A DNA stretch of 64,000 nt from Oenanthe sinensis (taxonomy: Eukaryota > Streptophyta > Magnoliopsida > Apiales > Apiaceae), in assembly GCA_028671895.1 (NCBI GenBank), contig CM053794.1, forward strand, positions 25,034,501 to 25,098,500. Direction: 5' to 3'. Positions within the stretch are counted from its first letter, which is position 1. Each line of letters opens with the position of its first letter. Positions 35,812 to 49,200 of this stretch are shown in pieces. Position numbers and translations under genes: made by a program. The notes under the pieces were generated by a model. That model saw nothing but the letters and a program-made list of their open reading frames with translations. It was not told where the DNA came from and made no database searches.

Positions 35812-36335
35812 AAGGTTCTAAAAATCTCCGTAAGAGTTGACTCAATTGGTTAAGAAGATAAATATCATCCTTGATCATAAGTTCAAATCTCACGGAAGGA
35901 GAGTAAAAAAAAGTTCTAAAATTCGGACGTCCCAAGAATGGTGAGTACCTTCTAGAGATTAATTGAGACATTAATCAGATGTATTTATATTATTTTTAAT
36001 TTTTATAATTATATTAATTATAAAATATAATTTTTAAAAATTACTTACATATATAATAATCATAGAAAATCAATGTTAATATTATAAATAATAATTTCAA
36101 TATTAATAATTAAATATAATATATATATTAAAAAAATCAATTTTAACCGATTTATACCGATTTTGACTGGTTTTCACAAAAAACGCATAATTCCGATTTT
36201 GACCGCCAAGGCCGCCTAATGCCAATTTTGACCAATTTTTTAAAAACATGCTTAATTTTTCGCATAGCACCGAATCGAAGCGTTTTACTCCCGTCTAGCG
36301 CCTAGGCACCGCCCATAACTGATTTTTAGAACACC
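35812..36335. repeat. Possible short TIR element
   Basis: GGTTCTAAAAATC (35814) and GATTTTTAGAACACC (about 36321-36335) are inverted. The right part has GC-richer subterminal words (GACCGCC, GCGCCTAGGC). No convincing target duplication is seen. The SINE-like head lies inside its left part. Confidence 0.35.
35823..35920 (+). repeat. tRNA-derived SINE-like head
   Basis: An A-box-like TGACTCAATTGG (35838-35849), followed by TTAAG, is spaced 31 bases from a near-canonical B box, GTTCAAATC (35881-35889). This is the internal Pol III promoter spacing of tRNA genes and tRNA-derived SINEs. It does not fold as an intact tRNA, so it is a derived repeat. The 3' limit is uncertain. Confidence 0.5.
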
Positions 36336-36339
36336 AGAC

Positions 36340-38822
36340 TAGCATCTAGTATAATAAAGAGTTAAATGCAAAATGTGTACATCTAATTATACATACAGTA
36401 GAAACTCGATAAATGTATATGTTTGAGACCAAAAATATATATTTATTTAACGAGATTTTTTTTATATTGAAAATGAATATAATATTTATTTATCAATAAA
36501 TGAAATAATAATTCATTTAGATAATATTTTTAGAATTTATTCTCTTTTTTTTGCCGATTAGAATTTATTCTTAATCATATTATTTTATATATTATGTTCA
36601 GATGTACCTAAAATTCACCGTGTTTATAACTTTTATGTAAATTTTAATTATATTCATTTTTTTATAATTCTATATTAGTTGTATCATACATTCGTGCATA
36701 GAATAGATAAAGTGCACAGTACCATGTATTACACAAAATTAATGATAAAATACATTGTGGTGGAGGAAAGAAACAAAACATTTTACAGACATTTTTCCAA
36801 AAGATATGACTTTGCTCGAAAATTACTATCGGATGAAATGTATTAATATATTATATAAATAAAAATATATTATTTGAAATATAGTGATTATTTATTTATA
36901 TTTACATAGAGTCTATAATAATTATATTTTTATTTATTCATTTATACATTTAGCGATGTTATTCACTAAATCCATTTATCTAAATTGGGACCGAATAAAT
37001 TTATTCATGATTTGTGGAGGTCGTACCGTATGTGTATGTGTGTGTACTTTGTGTACAAATTTGATATCTAGCAGATGGAGTGTGTACTTGTGTTTGTCAA
37101 AAACTAGCGGATTGTGTATTTACTTGAAGTATAGTTATACTTGGGGGTGAACAAAAAATAATCATTTTTAAATATAAACTGTTATTTTTCGGTCCGGTCT
37201 GGTTTTCATTTATAAACCGACCCTTAAGATCGAACCGGACCGTTACAAATATATATTATTATATATATATATAATATAAATTTATTTTGCATAATATTTC
37301 TTCTAGTATTAAGATTGCTAGTCTGCTCCTGGAATGCATTTTTTTTATTTTGCATAATAATAATATGGTCATTTAGGCATATATTAGTATTTTCGTAATG
37401 TAGTAAACTAATAAATTAGTAATGTATGTAGTAAAATTGGCATATTTTTTGACAGTATTGATCACTGGATATGATTCAAGAAGGGTTTTTTTATGCCTAA
37501 AATTATCATATTAAATAGTTTGAATTAAAATCGTAACTGATCGAATCGAACCGTTTAATTGTAGCCTGGTTCGGTCTGATCCAGATTTGAGATATGAAAA
37601 AATCGCTATTAGTGGTTTGGTCCGGTTTGACGGTTAAAAACCGACCATTACTCAGCCCGAGTTACACTACACCCTTAACTATTTCAAGAGTATTTTAATA
37701 CATTCAGTCACGTCATTAAGTCACGAAAAATTGGAAATACAAATACACAATTAATTCAATCTACTACACAATTCAATCAAACACAACTAACACAACACAA
37801 TCTGCTACCCACTGGCACCAACAAAATTTCATCAGATGAACTTGAATAGCATCTATTATTTTCAGATAATGTCCAGGTATAACCTAATTGGACTAGGTTC
37901 CAGTTTTCAAAACAAAAATCCTGAAAATCAAGTTTCAATGCATAATAAAAGCAAAATATATAAAAGTTATATAAAAAAGGGTCTAGTGTGTGTCCATAAA
38001 CACACTTTAACAATTATTTTTTGATGAGCTGATTGATTGTAATTTGTAGGAAATTTTGTACATACATGAGGCCACAATCATTAATAAGAAGGGAGCCAAT
38101 AAAATAAACCAACTCATCAAAAAGTTGTTAAAATGTGCCTAGGGCACACACCAGAAAAACCCATAAAAAAATATAGAATTATTTAGTTCTTGAAAGAAAC
38201 AAATTTATAATCATATTAATTTTTTTGTATGTCACAACTAATTAACAAAAAAAATGGACTAAAACTATATACTACCAAAAATATATATTATAATAATTTT
38301 TATAGTCATATGTATGTAACATATATAAGATATTAAAATAACTTTTAAGCCATATATTACTTTACATAAATTAAGGATGAACTATTTCGTGCGTGTTTAC
38401 TTAATTTTAAGTTCTTTGCCAAAAAAAAATAATACTTGAATTCAAGTTAAGACAAATCATTTGTATGTTGAGTAAAAATTTATTTTAATATTTTTTAATA
38501 TTTATATATATTACTAGCTATTGATGTAAATTTTAATTTTTTATAATAATTATTGTTTCTTATAACTTAATTTAATTTAATAAAAGAATAAAAAAAGTTG
38601 ACAAAATAAATATCATTTGCAAGGTAAGTATCCTCCCTAAACACAACATTTAATTATTAGTTAATTAATATTAAAAGAGTAATAATAAAGTAAATAATCA
38701 TATTTTTTTTATGATTATTTATTCAAGTCAGCGGTAATGTTTTATGTTTTAATGATAGACAAATTAGTAATGTTTTATTTTCCAAAACTATGAAATACAT
38801 TTAATAATAAATGACTATCTAT
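36340..38822. other. AT-rich intergenic region with hAT-like debris
   Basis: At 37142-37680 the phrases GGGGGTGAACA, CGGTCCGGTCTGG and GAACCGGACCG resemble the ends and subterminal words of the hAT element at 33200, but the right end and a target duplication cannot be matched. The phrase CAGTAGAAACTCGATAAAT at about 36399 resembles one end of a decayed TIR element. No gene is seen. Confidence 0.35.
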
Positions 38823-38824
38823 TA

Positions 38825-39034
38825 CTCCCTCAGTCCCACCCATTTGTTTACATTTCGGAGAGGGTGTCCGGCTTACATTTTTAAGGTGTATATAAATATA
38901 GTTCTATAACTTATTTTTTAATTTTTTTCTCTGAATACAAATTTAATATTTAAATTTTCATTAAAAAAATAAAAAAATTATGAAACTATATTTTATATGC
39001 ACTTTCGGATACAGAAATGATTGGACGGAGGGAG
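38825..39034. mobile_element. Stowaway-type MITE (210 bp)
   Basis: The ends CTCCCTCAGTCC and GGACGGAGGGAG are inverted and flanked by TA on both sides (38823-38824, 39035-39036), the Tc1/Mariner-Stowaway signature. The body is AT-rich and partly self-complementary. Confidence 0.85.
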
Positions 39035-39157
39035 TAGTATTTTCTACCGGGCTCAGCATAATGGGCTCAGCATAATATAAAGTTGAATTATGGTACAATC
39101 TGGAAAACACGAGAGATAAATAGAATTGAAAAAACAACAACTAACATTGTTAGTTTA

Positions 39158-39392
39158 AATTGACGGAAGTACTGTTTTTTTATATTTGACTTTTCGGTAC
39201 ACATTTCAAAGTGCTTTGATCTATAGTTAAAATAATTATTTTAAAAAAAAAACTCTGAATAAAAATATATAGCTTATACTAAAATTCACAAAAATAATTT
39301 TTTAAAAATAATTATTTTAACTATGCGGTCAAAATATTTTAAAATATGTGCAAAAAAGTCAAATGACAAATATAAAAAAACAGAGGGAGTAC
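39158..39392. mobile_element. Decayed Stowaway-like hairpin MITE
   Basis: The ends GACGGAAGTAC and CAGAGGGAGTAC flank long imperfect inverted arms. TATTTGACTTTTCGG and GTTAAAATAATTATTTT on the left pair with the complementary text on the right. The whole unit would fold into one hairpin. Confidence 0.6.
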
Positions 39393-39987
39393 ATGATTTA
39401 CTAATTTTTATTCCCCATGTTCTCAAATGGTATTTATTATTCTAAATTTTGGTGTAGTTAAAATTTTGTTTAGAAGAATATTTGTAATGGTCAAATCATT
39501 TAAATATAATATTTATTATTTTATAGGGATATAATTAAAATTCTATCATTAATTACACTTTTATAATGAAACAAAAGCAAATTTTTTGAAATAAATCTAT
39601 ATTTTATTTATAAAAAAAAGCAGATATTCGGAAGGGAGGGAGTAATAAGTGCTGTGTACACAATTAGGAAACTACACATACATACAACTTGCAATTTACT
39701 CTATAATAAAACATCTTAGAAAAGCGACCTTGAACAGTGCCTTCTCCAATCATAAATCGACAACGTTATTCTAAAAAACCCCCCGGTCTGTCAATACCCC
39801 TAATCAATCCCATCCATCTCACCCTTGCCCATTATATATCTATATTCTTGTTTGCATCTCAACTCTTCCGCAGTTTCATATATTGCCAGCCCTCTGTCTC
39901 GTACATGAAACACATCTTTATCCTTTATGTTATGTATGGAGTGGAGTTGGTTTGAACACAAGTGAGTGAGTGAGGAGAAATTAAAGA
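39393..39987 (+). promoter_or_regulatory. Promoter and 5' UTR of the MADS-box gene
   Basis: A TATA-like TATATAT at 39833-39839 lies in CCATTATATATC, about 150 bases before the ATG, placing the transcript start near 39865. No CArG box (CC-A/T6-GG) was found by eye in these 600 bases. The upstream half is MITE debris (a GGAAGGGAGGGAGTA end at about 39631), so the proximal promoter is short. Confidence 0.5.
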
Positions 39988-42862
39988 ATGGGAAGGGGAA
40001 GAGTTGAGTTGAAGAGGATAGAGAACAAGATCAATAGACAAGTGACTTTTTCTAAAAGGAGATCTGGGCTGTTGAAGAAAGCTCATGAGATCTCTGTTCT
40101 TTGTGATGCTGAGATTTCTTTGATTGTTTTCTCCACTAAAGGCAAGCTTTCTGAATATGCTACTGATTCCTGGTATGTTTTTTCTACTAATTTCTCTTTC
40201 ATTTCATGCATCTAACTGTTTAATGTTTGTTTCTGACTGCAAATTATATATATCTAACTTTGGTCCATTTCGAGATGGTACTAGCTAGATAGAATTTATT
40301 AACATTTTTTTGCTATATAAGTATGTGATTTGACAGATATATAGAGTACAGCTTCTGTATATGACTGAAAAATGTATAACTTTGACTTGTTGGATGTTGA
40401 GCTAGTACAGTAAATGAATTAATAATTTCTTTTATTAGAAATGAAATAATAGTACCAATTAAGTAGTACAGTTTATATTTATATGCTGTATATATATCAA
40501 CTTCTATGATCAAATTATACTGTAGCAGTGAGTGAAAGCAAAAAGTAGAAAAAAGAGGTGGAATGAATCATTTAAAGAGTTTTGAGCCAACTTCTCAGCA
40601 GATGCTACCATACAATATTGAGAAATATTATTCTCCTAGAGTCCTAGTTATTAGTTGTGACTTGTGAGTTTTTTTAGAGTGAGTTTAAAGGGGTTTTGAG
40701 TCTAATGTAATTTTGAAACAAATAGTACTAGCTTAAATGCAAGCGAGTACTAGCTGAAAATCTAATATAATTGTGTCTATGCTGTATGTCAATGTGAGTG
40801 GCTGTCTAGCTAAGTAATTAGGATAGGATGACAATTAAGTACGGCGTGCTTTATATATCTATTATTATTATTATACGCATTATTAATCAAGAATCTAGTG
40901 CATGGGCGTCCGATGGTTACATGTAGTGCTGGCCACCCGTGCGGGTTGGCTCGGACCGCACAGGACCGGCCCGGCATATCGGCACGCACGGTTCGCTACA
41001 GTGACGAGCCGTGCTGAATCGGGGCACGAACCGCTAATCGAACGAGCCGGATACGAGTTTAGATTCTGAAAACCGGGCCCGGCCCGGCACGCACGGCTCG
41101 GCACGGCTCGGCACGGTTCGGCTGGCCCGGCACGCACGGCTCGGCACGGCTCGGCACGGTTCGGCACGGCCCGACACGCACGGCTCGGCACGGCCCGACA
41201 CGCACGGCTCGGCACGCACGGCACGCACGACACGGCTCGTTTCTATAATTGTTAAAAAAATTAAAAGACATCTTTTGAAAATTATTTTTTTGTTTTTTTA
41301 CAAAAATATGTTTATTTTATTTTACTTTTATAAAAATATGATTTTGATTTTTTACAAAAATAAAATTTTGCAACTAAATAAAACTTCATGCAATTAAAAT
41401 TAACCTCAAATGCAACGAGGGTCTAAGAGTAACTTCAATTTTTTTTAAAAAAAATTGTATTTGTTTACAAAATAATTCAGAATATTGTAAAATCACAAAA
41501 AAAAATTAAATTAAAAAGTAGTATTTTTTATAATTTCTTAAATTAAAATAATATGTAATTAAATCGATTCCATTTTTTCCTACAAAGAATTTATGTTTAT
41601 GAACCAAATGTACATCATGTTATCATTGAGTGTGTTACTATTGTTAATATTTTACGTAATTTTGAAAATAATCCATATTTTAGTGATATTATTTCTGATA
41701 TGAAAATTAAGTGGATGACAATAAATATTTTTTTTATGTATTGATGCGGTTTGTTCCATTTTTTTTTATAGAGAAGTCCTCTCAAATTAATTGTAATTTT
41801 TTAATTAATAAAATTTATATGAGGTACCGTCCTCTTTGAAAAAAAAAAACTGCAACTCAACCCGCCCAACCCGCCTAACCCGGCACGGCACGACCCGCCC
41901 AACCTGTGTGCCGGTCCTGGGTTGACTTCCTACGAGTCAAGCCCAGCCCGGCACGGCACGCACAACCCATTTATACGGTTACGAGTCGAGGTGTGTTGAG
42001 CCTAACCCGTGCGCGGCACGGCCCGACACGGCACGACCCGCACGGGTGGCCAGCACTAGTTACATGAATAAACGCATCCCATTAATTTAATGCATGCATG
42101 AAATGAGTAAATGCATTCGTTAAGTGCTATTCTATCATTTTCTCCATGGCTTTGATTTATTTACAAGTGCTTCTTCTATATATATATCACTACTAGTTCA
42201 TGTGACCAGATTTAACTGAAGCTTCCACTCTATCCCATTGTCTACAATCTATTCATCGTCGTCCTTGTTTATCATTTGTACACCGAAACAGCCTCGACAG
42301 GCTAGGTTTCGGAAGCTATATATATGATGAAGAGTTGAAGACGTACGTACAATTTAGTGAAGAGCCCCATATAATTAGAAAGAAAACCTGGGACCCGATA
42401 ATCATGTTGGAAAGTATGATCAGGTAACAGCACTTTTTCTGTTGTTTGCTGGTCTCAGCTTTGTGTATATATGACCCGCAGCTGCACCCCACTCTCACCC
42501 TGAGAAGCATTGGAATATATCTAATCATTCTGAATGCATGGATATACGGATTATACTGATACTCGACCAGGGAATATTGTCTCTTAGCTAGTGTGAGTGC
42601 CTCCAAACATCAAAAATGACAAATCTAGATCGATTCATCCTTAAATTTGTTCTTGTCGGAGCTTCTTCCGGAGTTCAGGACTCCCTCATGCAAGTTCAGC
42701 TAAGACTGATCAAGCTAACATATATAACACTTCATGAAACATCCATCAGCAACTTATTATGCCCCAGTTAACTAAGCGTAATGAAGTAAGTTGTTACATT
42801 GGTAGAAACTACCAATATGGAGATGTACTGCTTACAGTATTTGTATCAGTTTCAGTTCATGA

Positions 42863-42907
<45 letters not shown>

Positions 42908-43799
42908 TCATCTTCTTCTCTCTGTACCTAATTGTTCTTGATGAATATAAAAACTCAACTAGATGTTTACTTACATTGTTCCTGCGATATGTGATGCTCC
43001 TCTCTCCCTATTGTCTATTTGTCTCTATGCCTTACTTAAATGTGTCTATCTTAAAATCATGTCACCTGAGATCGAGAAGAATATTTAGATAAGAGTAGCC
43101 AGGGTCTCTAATATTGCACTAATGCTACTGATTTTGAGTGATGACATCCTAAAGAGTAAGGACGTATAAATCAGAATGCATGGAGATTAAAAAATACACA
43201 AGTGTCTTAGAGCATGGCCAATGGTTGGTAAAGGTTCCAATTTTGTTGAAATTTTTTATATTTTTAATCTTATATATGCGTCACTTTTGCCACACTTTTC
43301 TAAGCAACATTTATTTAACTCTTGTTAATTATTCCTAAAATCAAATTAGGGCTCTAAATCGGATAATTCGGATACAGATCTGTCAATATCCGTATCCGAA
43401 TCCGAAAATCCGTATCCGAATCCGAAATTTTTTAAAGATTAATATTCGAATCCGGATCTGACGGATACTATCCGGATACGGATAATATCCGGATCCGAAT
43501 CCGATTTTTAATAAGTTTTTTAAATTATATTAAAAATGCAAAAAAATGCAAAAAAATTAAAATTTTAATTTAATTTTTTTAAATTGAGTTAAGAGTTAAA
43601 GGGATTTAAGCCTATTTTATTTTTTAAAAAATTAATTTTTATTTATCTTTTCAATCTAATTTTGTTATCTTAATAATATTAAACTCAAATGATATTTTTA
43701 TATATGTCTATAATATTTTTAAAATTATATAAAATTTGTATAAATACATTATTTAATGAATATATATACACACTACAAAATTAATAGAATAAATTTTAA

Positions 43800-43834
<35 letters not shown>

Positions 43835-46200
43835 TATGTGATATATGTGATACGATTTAAAATATATAAAATATTATAGAAATATAAATTGATATATATT
43901 GAATATAGATTTTAAAGTATAACCATGTGTAGTGTATATATTAATTTATTAAATTAAAATAGACATTAGAGTTGAGCTAATTAAAAAAATATAATTGAAT
44001 CAAATTAAATGAGTTTATAACTATAAGTGTATGTATAAAAATATATAAATAGGCTTATAACTATAAATGGGTTTAAATATATATAATTATATATTATATA
44101 TATTAAAAAAATATTTATATATTATATATAATTAATTTCGGATACGGATGTGCCTATATCCATATCCATATCTGGAATTTTCGGATTCGGATACGAATAA
44201 TATCCGGTTTCTTCCGGATACAGATAATATCCGTTTTTGAAAGTATATTTTAAAAGTATATTTTATATATTATTAAACTTAATTTTAAAATCTGTGAAAT
44301 TATAAATTAGTAATGTATAATTTGTGGTTAAAATTAAATATGTTTGAATCTTAAAAATTATAAACGGCCAATATTTATAGGAGTCAGGACTACTACTTTA
44401 GTCATGATCCAAAAAAAAGCTGACCTCCGAGTGTCAAATGTTGGCATTCGAGATTCAAGGTACTTTTTAGTATTCTTTAGTTTTAATAATTTATTCATGC
44501 GATTTTTAATAATTTCAGGCTCTTTTTAGTTTTTTCTTAACTTTTTATGCGTATTTTAATACGCATAAAAAATATAGTTCAATAAATTATTTTTCAAATT
44601 ATTTTTATCTAAATAAAAGTTTAATATTTAAATTTTTATTTATAAAAAAAATTCAAAAAATAATTTAACTATATTTTTTATGTGCGTTAAAATACACGTA
44701 AAAAGTAAAAGAGAAAACTAAAAAAGAACGGAGGAGTATTTCCTTATTTTTCTTAAATACTTTATTCATATAATTTAAATTTATTTAAATTTTTACAATA
44801 ATAGTTTAAATTTTATTTAATATTATGTGTAGAATTATTTTTATATAATATTTCATATATTTTATTTGTGTTTATATTGAAAAAGGATAAGATTTGCATT
44901 TTATTTAAGAGAAAAAAGAACCTAAGATATATCTTAGCTAATTTCCTAAGATTCTAGTGCAAAATAATAGTATATTAATAAAATTTTAAATAAATCATGA
45001 TTGTACAAAAATATCTTTCCCATATTTGCATATAAAACCTTTTGTATCGCACGTAATTTACCTAAAATGTATCTTAGGTCCCCTAATCTCTTTATTTAAA
45101 GATGTGTTTTAATTAAAAGATTAATATTTAAATAAGACCCAATTATCGATCAAGTTGATATATTAATCAATGATCAATTATCAAAATTTTAATATTTTAA
45201 TTTTGTTAATATAGTAAAGATATTTATATTTAAAGGAGATAAGGTTATTCTGTAAAAAAAAGGAGATAAAGTTATTAATGTCTAAAAGTTAGGCCAATTA
45301 TCACCTGGCTCGACTCAAATAGGGTGATGACCCACCCTATTTACCTCATTTAAAAAAAAGGTTTAAAGTATTTTATTTTAAAAACTTGGCCCTAAATACC
45401 TTTCAAATACGCTATTTCGTGTGAAATATTATGAAGATACGTGATTTCGTGATGAGTATTACATTCATACGACACATTGTATTATGTAACATGAGTTTGA
45501 TAAAAAAACCCATACATTTTCGTGTTGAGGCATTCCGGGCATTTTCCCACTCAAATATCGATTGATTACAAATTTTTTAATGTTTCAATTTTAATTATGG
45601 ACATAACTCGTGCGATGCACGCGATATTTTTAATATTTGTTATCTTATTATTTATATTTAAATATTTTATTTTTGGTTTTATCATGATTTTTTTTTGTTA
45701 ACTAAATGTACCAAACCAACGACCAACAGGGGCTCTCCATTTAGGTAGCTTCCTGAATCTCCCGGATAATCGCAAGTGGTTCCGCCGAGAGTTAACAAAC
45801 ATATTATATCATATCATATCACAAGACACATATTTACTATCCGTCAAACTTTAATTATAACTTTTACTTGTTATGAATTAATATATATATATTGTGTTTT
45901 GATGAATAGCAGGATTTGGTGCAGTGCACGGGTGTCTATATTAAATCATATTTTTATTATATAAAATTTTTAATTAATTTTTTCATTTATATTTAAGAGT
46001 TATCACTTACATTTATAAAATTATATTTTAACTCATTTATATATTTTAAGTGATATGGAACCCAATTATTTAACCAATCAAAAAACTTAAAATCAAATTT
46101 TTTGATACAATTATTTTATATTAAAAAAAATTAATATATAGTATAAATTTGAATCAGTTACATGTATGGTCCTTTTTCCATACTTAATTATTTTTAAACC

Positions 46201-46247
<47 letters not shown>

Positions 46248-49200
46248 TTACATGTATGGTCCTTTTTCCGTACTTAATTATTTTTAAACCAATTTATATA
46301 TATATATATATATAAACAATTGCTCAAGTGAGATTTTCTTAAAATAAGAACCGTGAGAACCAATAATTTTTATAATTAATAGTGGTGATTTGTACTAAAT
46401 TTGTATATATATTTTAATTTATATCAAATCACCTATTTATCAAATTCGAATTTTTCAATTTGTATGAAATTACCGGTTGACAAACTTGAAATCTTCAATT
46501 GGCAGGAAATTATCAATTTTAACTAGACAAATCACCGATTCTCAACTATATATTCGGATTTTATCATCTTCCACTCTTGTCGTCACCACTCACTGCACCC
46601 TACCTCCTTCCACCTTCTACCATAACTTTCGGCCAAGCTCAATTCCTTGATACAACCCCCCTCTCTCTCTCTTCACAACCTCTCTCTCTCTCTCTTCACT
46701 TCCTTAGAATTTCAAAATATCTCTCTTTGTCCCTCTCTCTCCTTCTTCCCTCTTTTCCTCTCTCGTTGAAGTTACCTTTTTCTTCTCCGACCACTCCTAA
46801 CAATATTCAGGCCCAAATTACGATGAATTTCAACTTTCGTTTTATTTATGGAACATATAAATAACGGATTTGTACTTTGATATGTAAAGTCGTCGTTGGT
46901 GATTTGGTTGAAAATTTAGTGATTTTTCTTAAATTTTATTGATTATGTTAAGTTTTTGGTTATTTTAGCTTGTATTTTCTTAAATATGTGATGGTGTGAT
47001 TGACGATTTTCTAATTTAATCATGATGATTTTTTTTAATATGGTAATTTTTCAATAATATTGATGATTTGTAAGTGGTGGCCGCTGGTGGTGACCAGAGG
47101 TGTTGTTGAAGTAGGAAAGAGATGATGGTGAAAGATGAAAATTTGAATAAAATTAACGAGTGATGGGCGATGAAAATAAATTATTTAAATGAGTGGTTAT
47201 GATTAGATCTCATATCTCATATTAGTGAGGTTCTCATTGGAGCGTGACCCGAGTAATATTCAAATGAGAACCCCAACTAATGTGAGACATGAGATTTAAT
47301 ACTAATCATTCATTCATATGTTATATCTTCATCTCCCACTACCCATTTATATTATCCACATCTTCGATCATCTTCTCCTTCATACTTCAATCATCTCATA
47401 CGATCACCAATTCCCACCACCTCAGGTCATGATCTTCGATCAACACCACCAGCTTATACATATGATATTAATCATATGATATTATGATATTATATTAATA
47501 TCAACACAACCACCAACATAATCACCGCTTCCCACCACCTTCAGACAATTAATATTCATCACATATGATATTATTAATAAATATTAGAAAATTGATTAGA
47601 TATATAACTATATATAAGATAACGAAAATTAACAATAATCAAATGTTAAAATGTAAACTTAAAATAAGATAAGATGAGATGTGTGAATAATATAATTAAA
47701 GACTTTGCAATTTAATGGTTATAATTTTGAATTATGTTCACGAGGATAGTGGTTCTCTTCGATTTAACAAAACATATATAATTTTAACATTAATTAACAA
47801 CTATGGATAATTTTGTTATTTTTTTATCGTATACAAGTAATTTCATAACCATTTTCTTGGCTCTTTTTGCATTGTGCCATTTAATATATAATAATAGTTT
47901 TATGAAATACGGAGATGCTATAATTAATTGAGGTTAACCAAACTTGATTATTTGAATTTAGATATAAAATTTATATTTGCCGAATCAAAATTTTGATCGT
48001 GAAATAGAAACCCTTTAAAGAGGTGACATGATACCTATCAATTTTGGAAATCATCTTTTTTCCTTTGTCTTGATCAGGAATTAAACAGATAGTCTCTTCA
48101 TATAAATTTGTTTTTAACTTTGTATTTTTGAGTATTCAGTTTAAACCTCATCTTATCCCAAACATGATGAAATCTGGTTTGAATTTTTTTTGTAACATCC
48201 TAGAGATTCTGATTTTGAAGGAACCCATATATACTAAGTTAATCATTGCCATCCCTAGATATATAGTATATACTAACCTTCCAAAACTAGAACACTTTGA
48301 TACTCCATGTTAAAGCTTTTTTTGGATGAGGCTCCCAAGTGAGACATCATTTAAACTAGAACTATTTGATACTTCATATTAAGTTAGTGGCACTCTAATA
48401 GGATTCCCAAAAAATGGGTTTTCGAAGAGAGGAATGAGTGTTAATGTCAAATCATACAAAAAATCCTGTTTTGGGAACTATTGGGAAGTCAAGCAAGAGT
48501 AAAAGGGTATCTTTGTAAATATGAATGAGAGTCAAGGACAAATTGGTCAATTCGGTGTAATATAGTTTGTGGAAAGTTTGTTGCACATTGTGGAGTATAA
48601 AGAGTATATAATAAACTGGGTTTGTGTAGAGGATGAGCTAAGAACAATAGATGTAAGGGGTGTTTGGCTTAGTTTATAAGTAATAAGTTACTTTTTTTTA
48701 AAAAGTATTTTCATATTTTTTTTTGAAAATTAATATTTATTTTAGAAATTTAAGACCAAATCTTATTTCCAAATTTGAAAATAAGTTACTTATTTTCAGA
48801 AAAAGTACATATATACCAACTTTTTCAGCTTATAAGCAGCTTATAAGTTGCGCCAAACGAGGCCGTAATCTTGAGATGATGATGAATGCATTGAGTTAGT
48901 TTTATCTTTTGCTTCTTTTCTTTAGGAACAATATTTCTGGTAAATTTTGGTAAATTTTAGCTCTCATGGTTGTTCATCGGATTCTCTGCATTTCATACAT
49001 TCTTGTCAGTCTTATTTTCACAACTATACATGTAACACCCCCTTCCCAAAACGAGACGAGGGGTTACTGTTCAAACCATAAACCTGCATATAGAGTACTA
49101 AAATCCACCTTAAAATAATTAAATAGGTCCAACGGGTTTCTAAAATAATATTAGAATCTCCAGAATAACTCAAAGCGATAAATGCGAATAAATCTAAAAC

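Noticed and set aside
36884..37150. 88-codon plus-strand frame
   Set aside because: AT-rich, low-complexity product with no motif and no promoter context.
40895..41271. Overlapping minus-strand open frames rich in Arg, Cys, Pro and Ala
   Set aside because: They are translations of the CGGCACG subterminal array of the hAT element; all three frames are open because the repeat lacks stops.
42799..43092. 97-codon plus-strand frame
   Set aside because: Runs through the (AT)n microsatellite, giving an Ile-Tyr repeat; not protein-like.
43207..43260. MITE end suggested by AGAGCATGGCCAATGG
   Set aside because: Resembles a common plant MITE end, but no inverted partner or duplication was found.
46577..46864. 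95-codon Ser/Leu/Pro-rich frame in MADS-box intron 1
   Set aside because: Arises from CT microsatellites; no splice context linking it to the gene.
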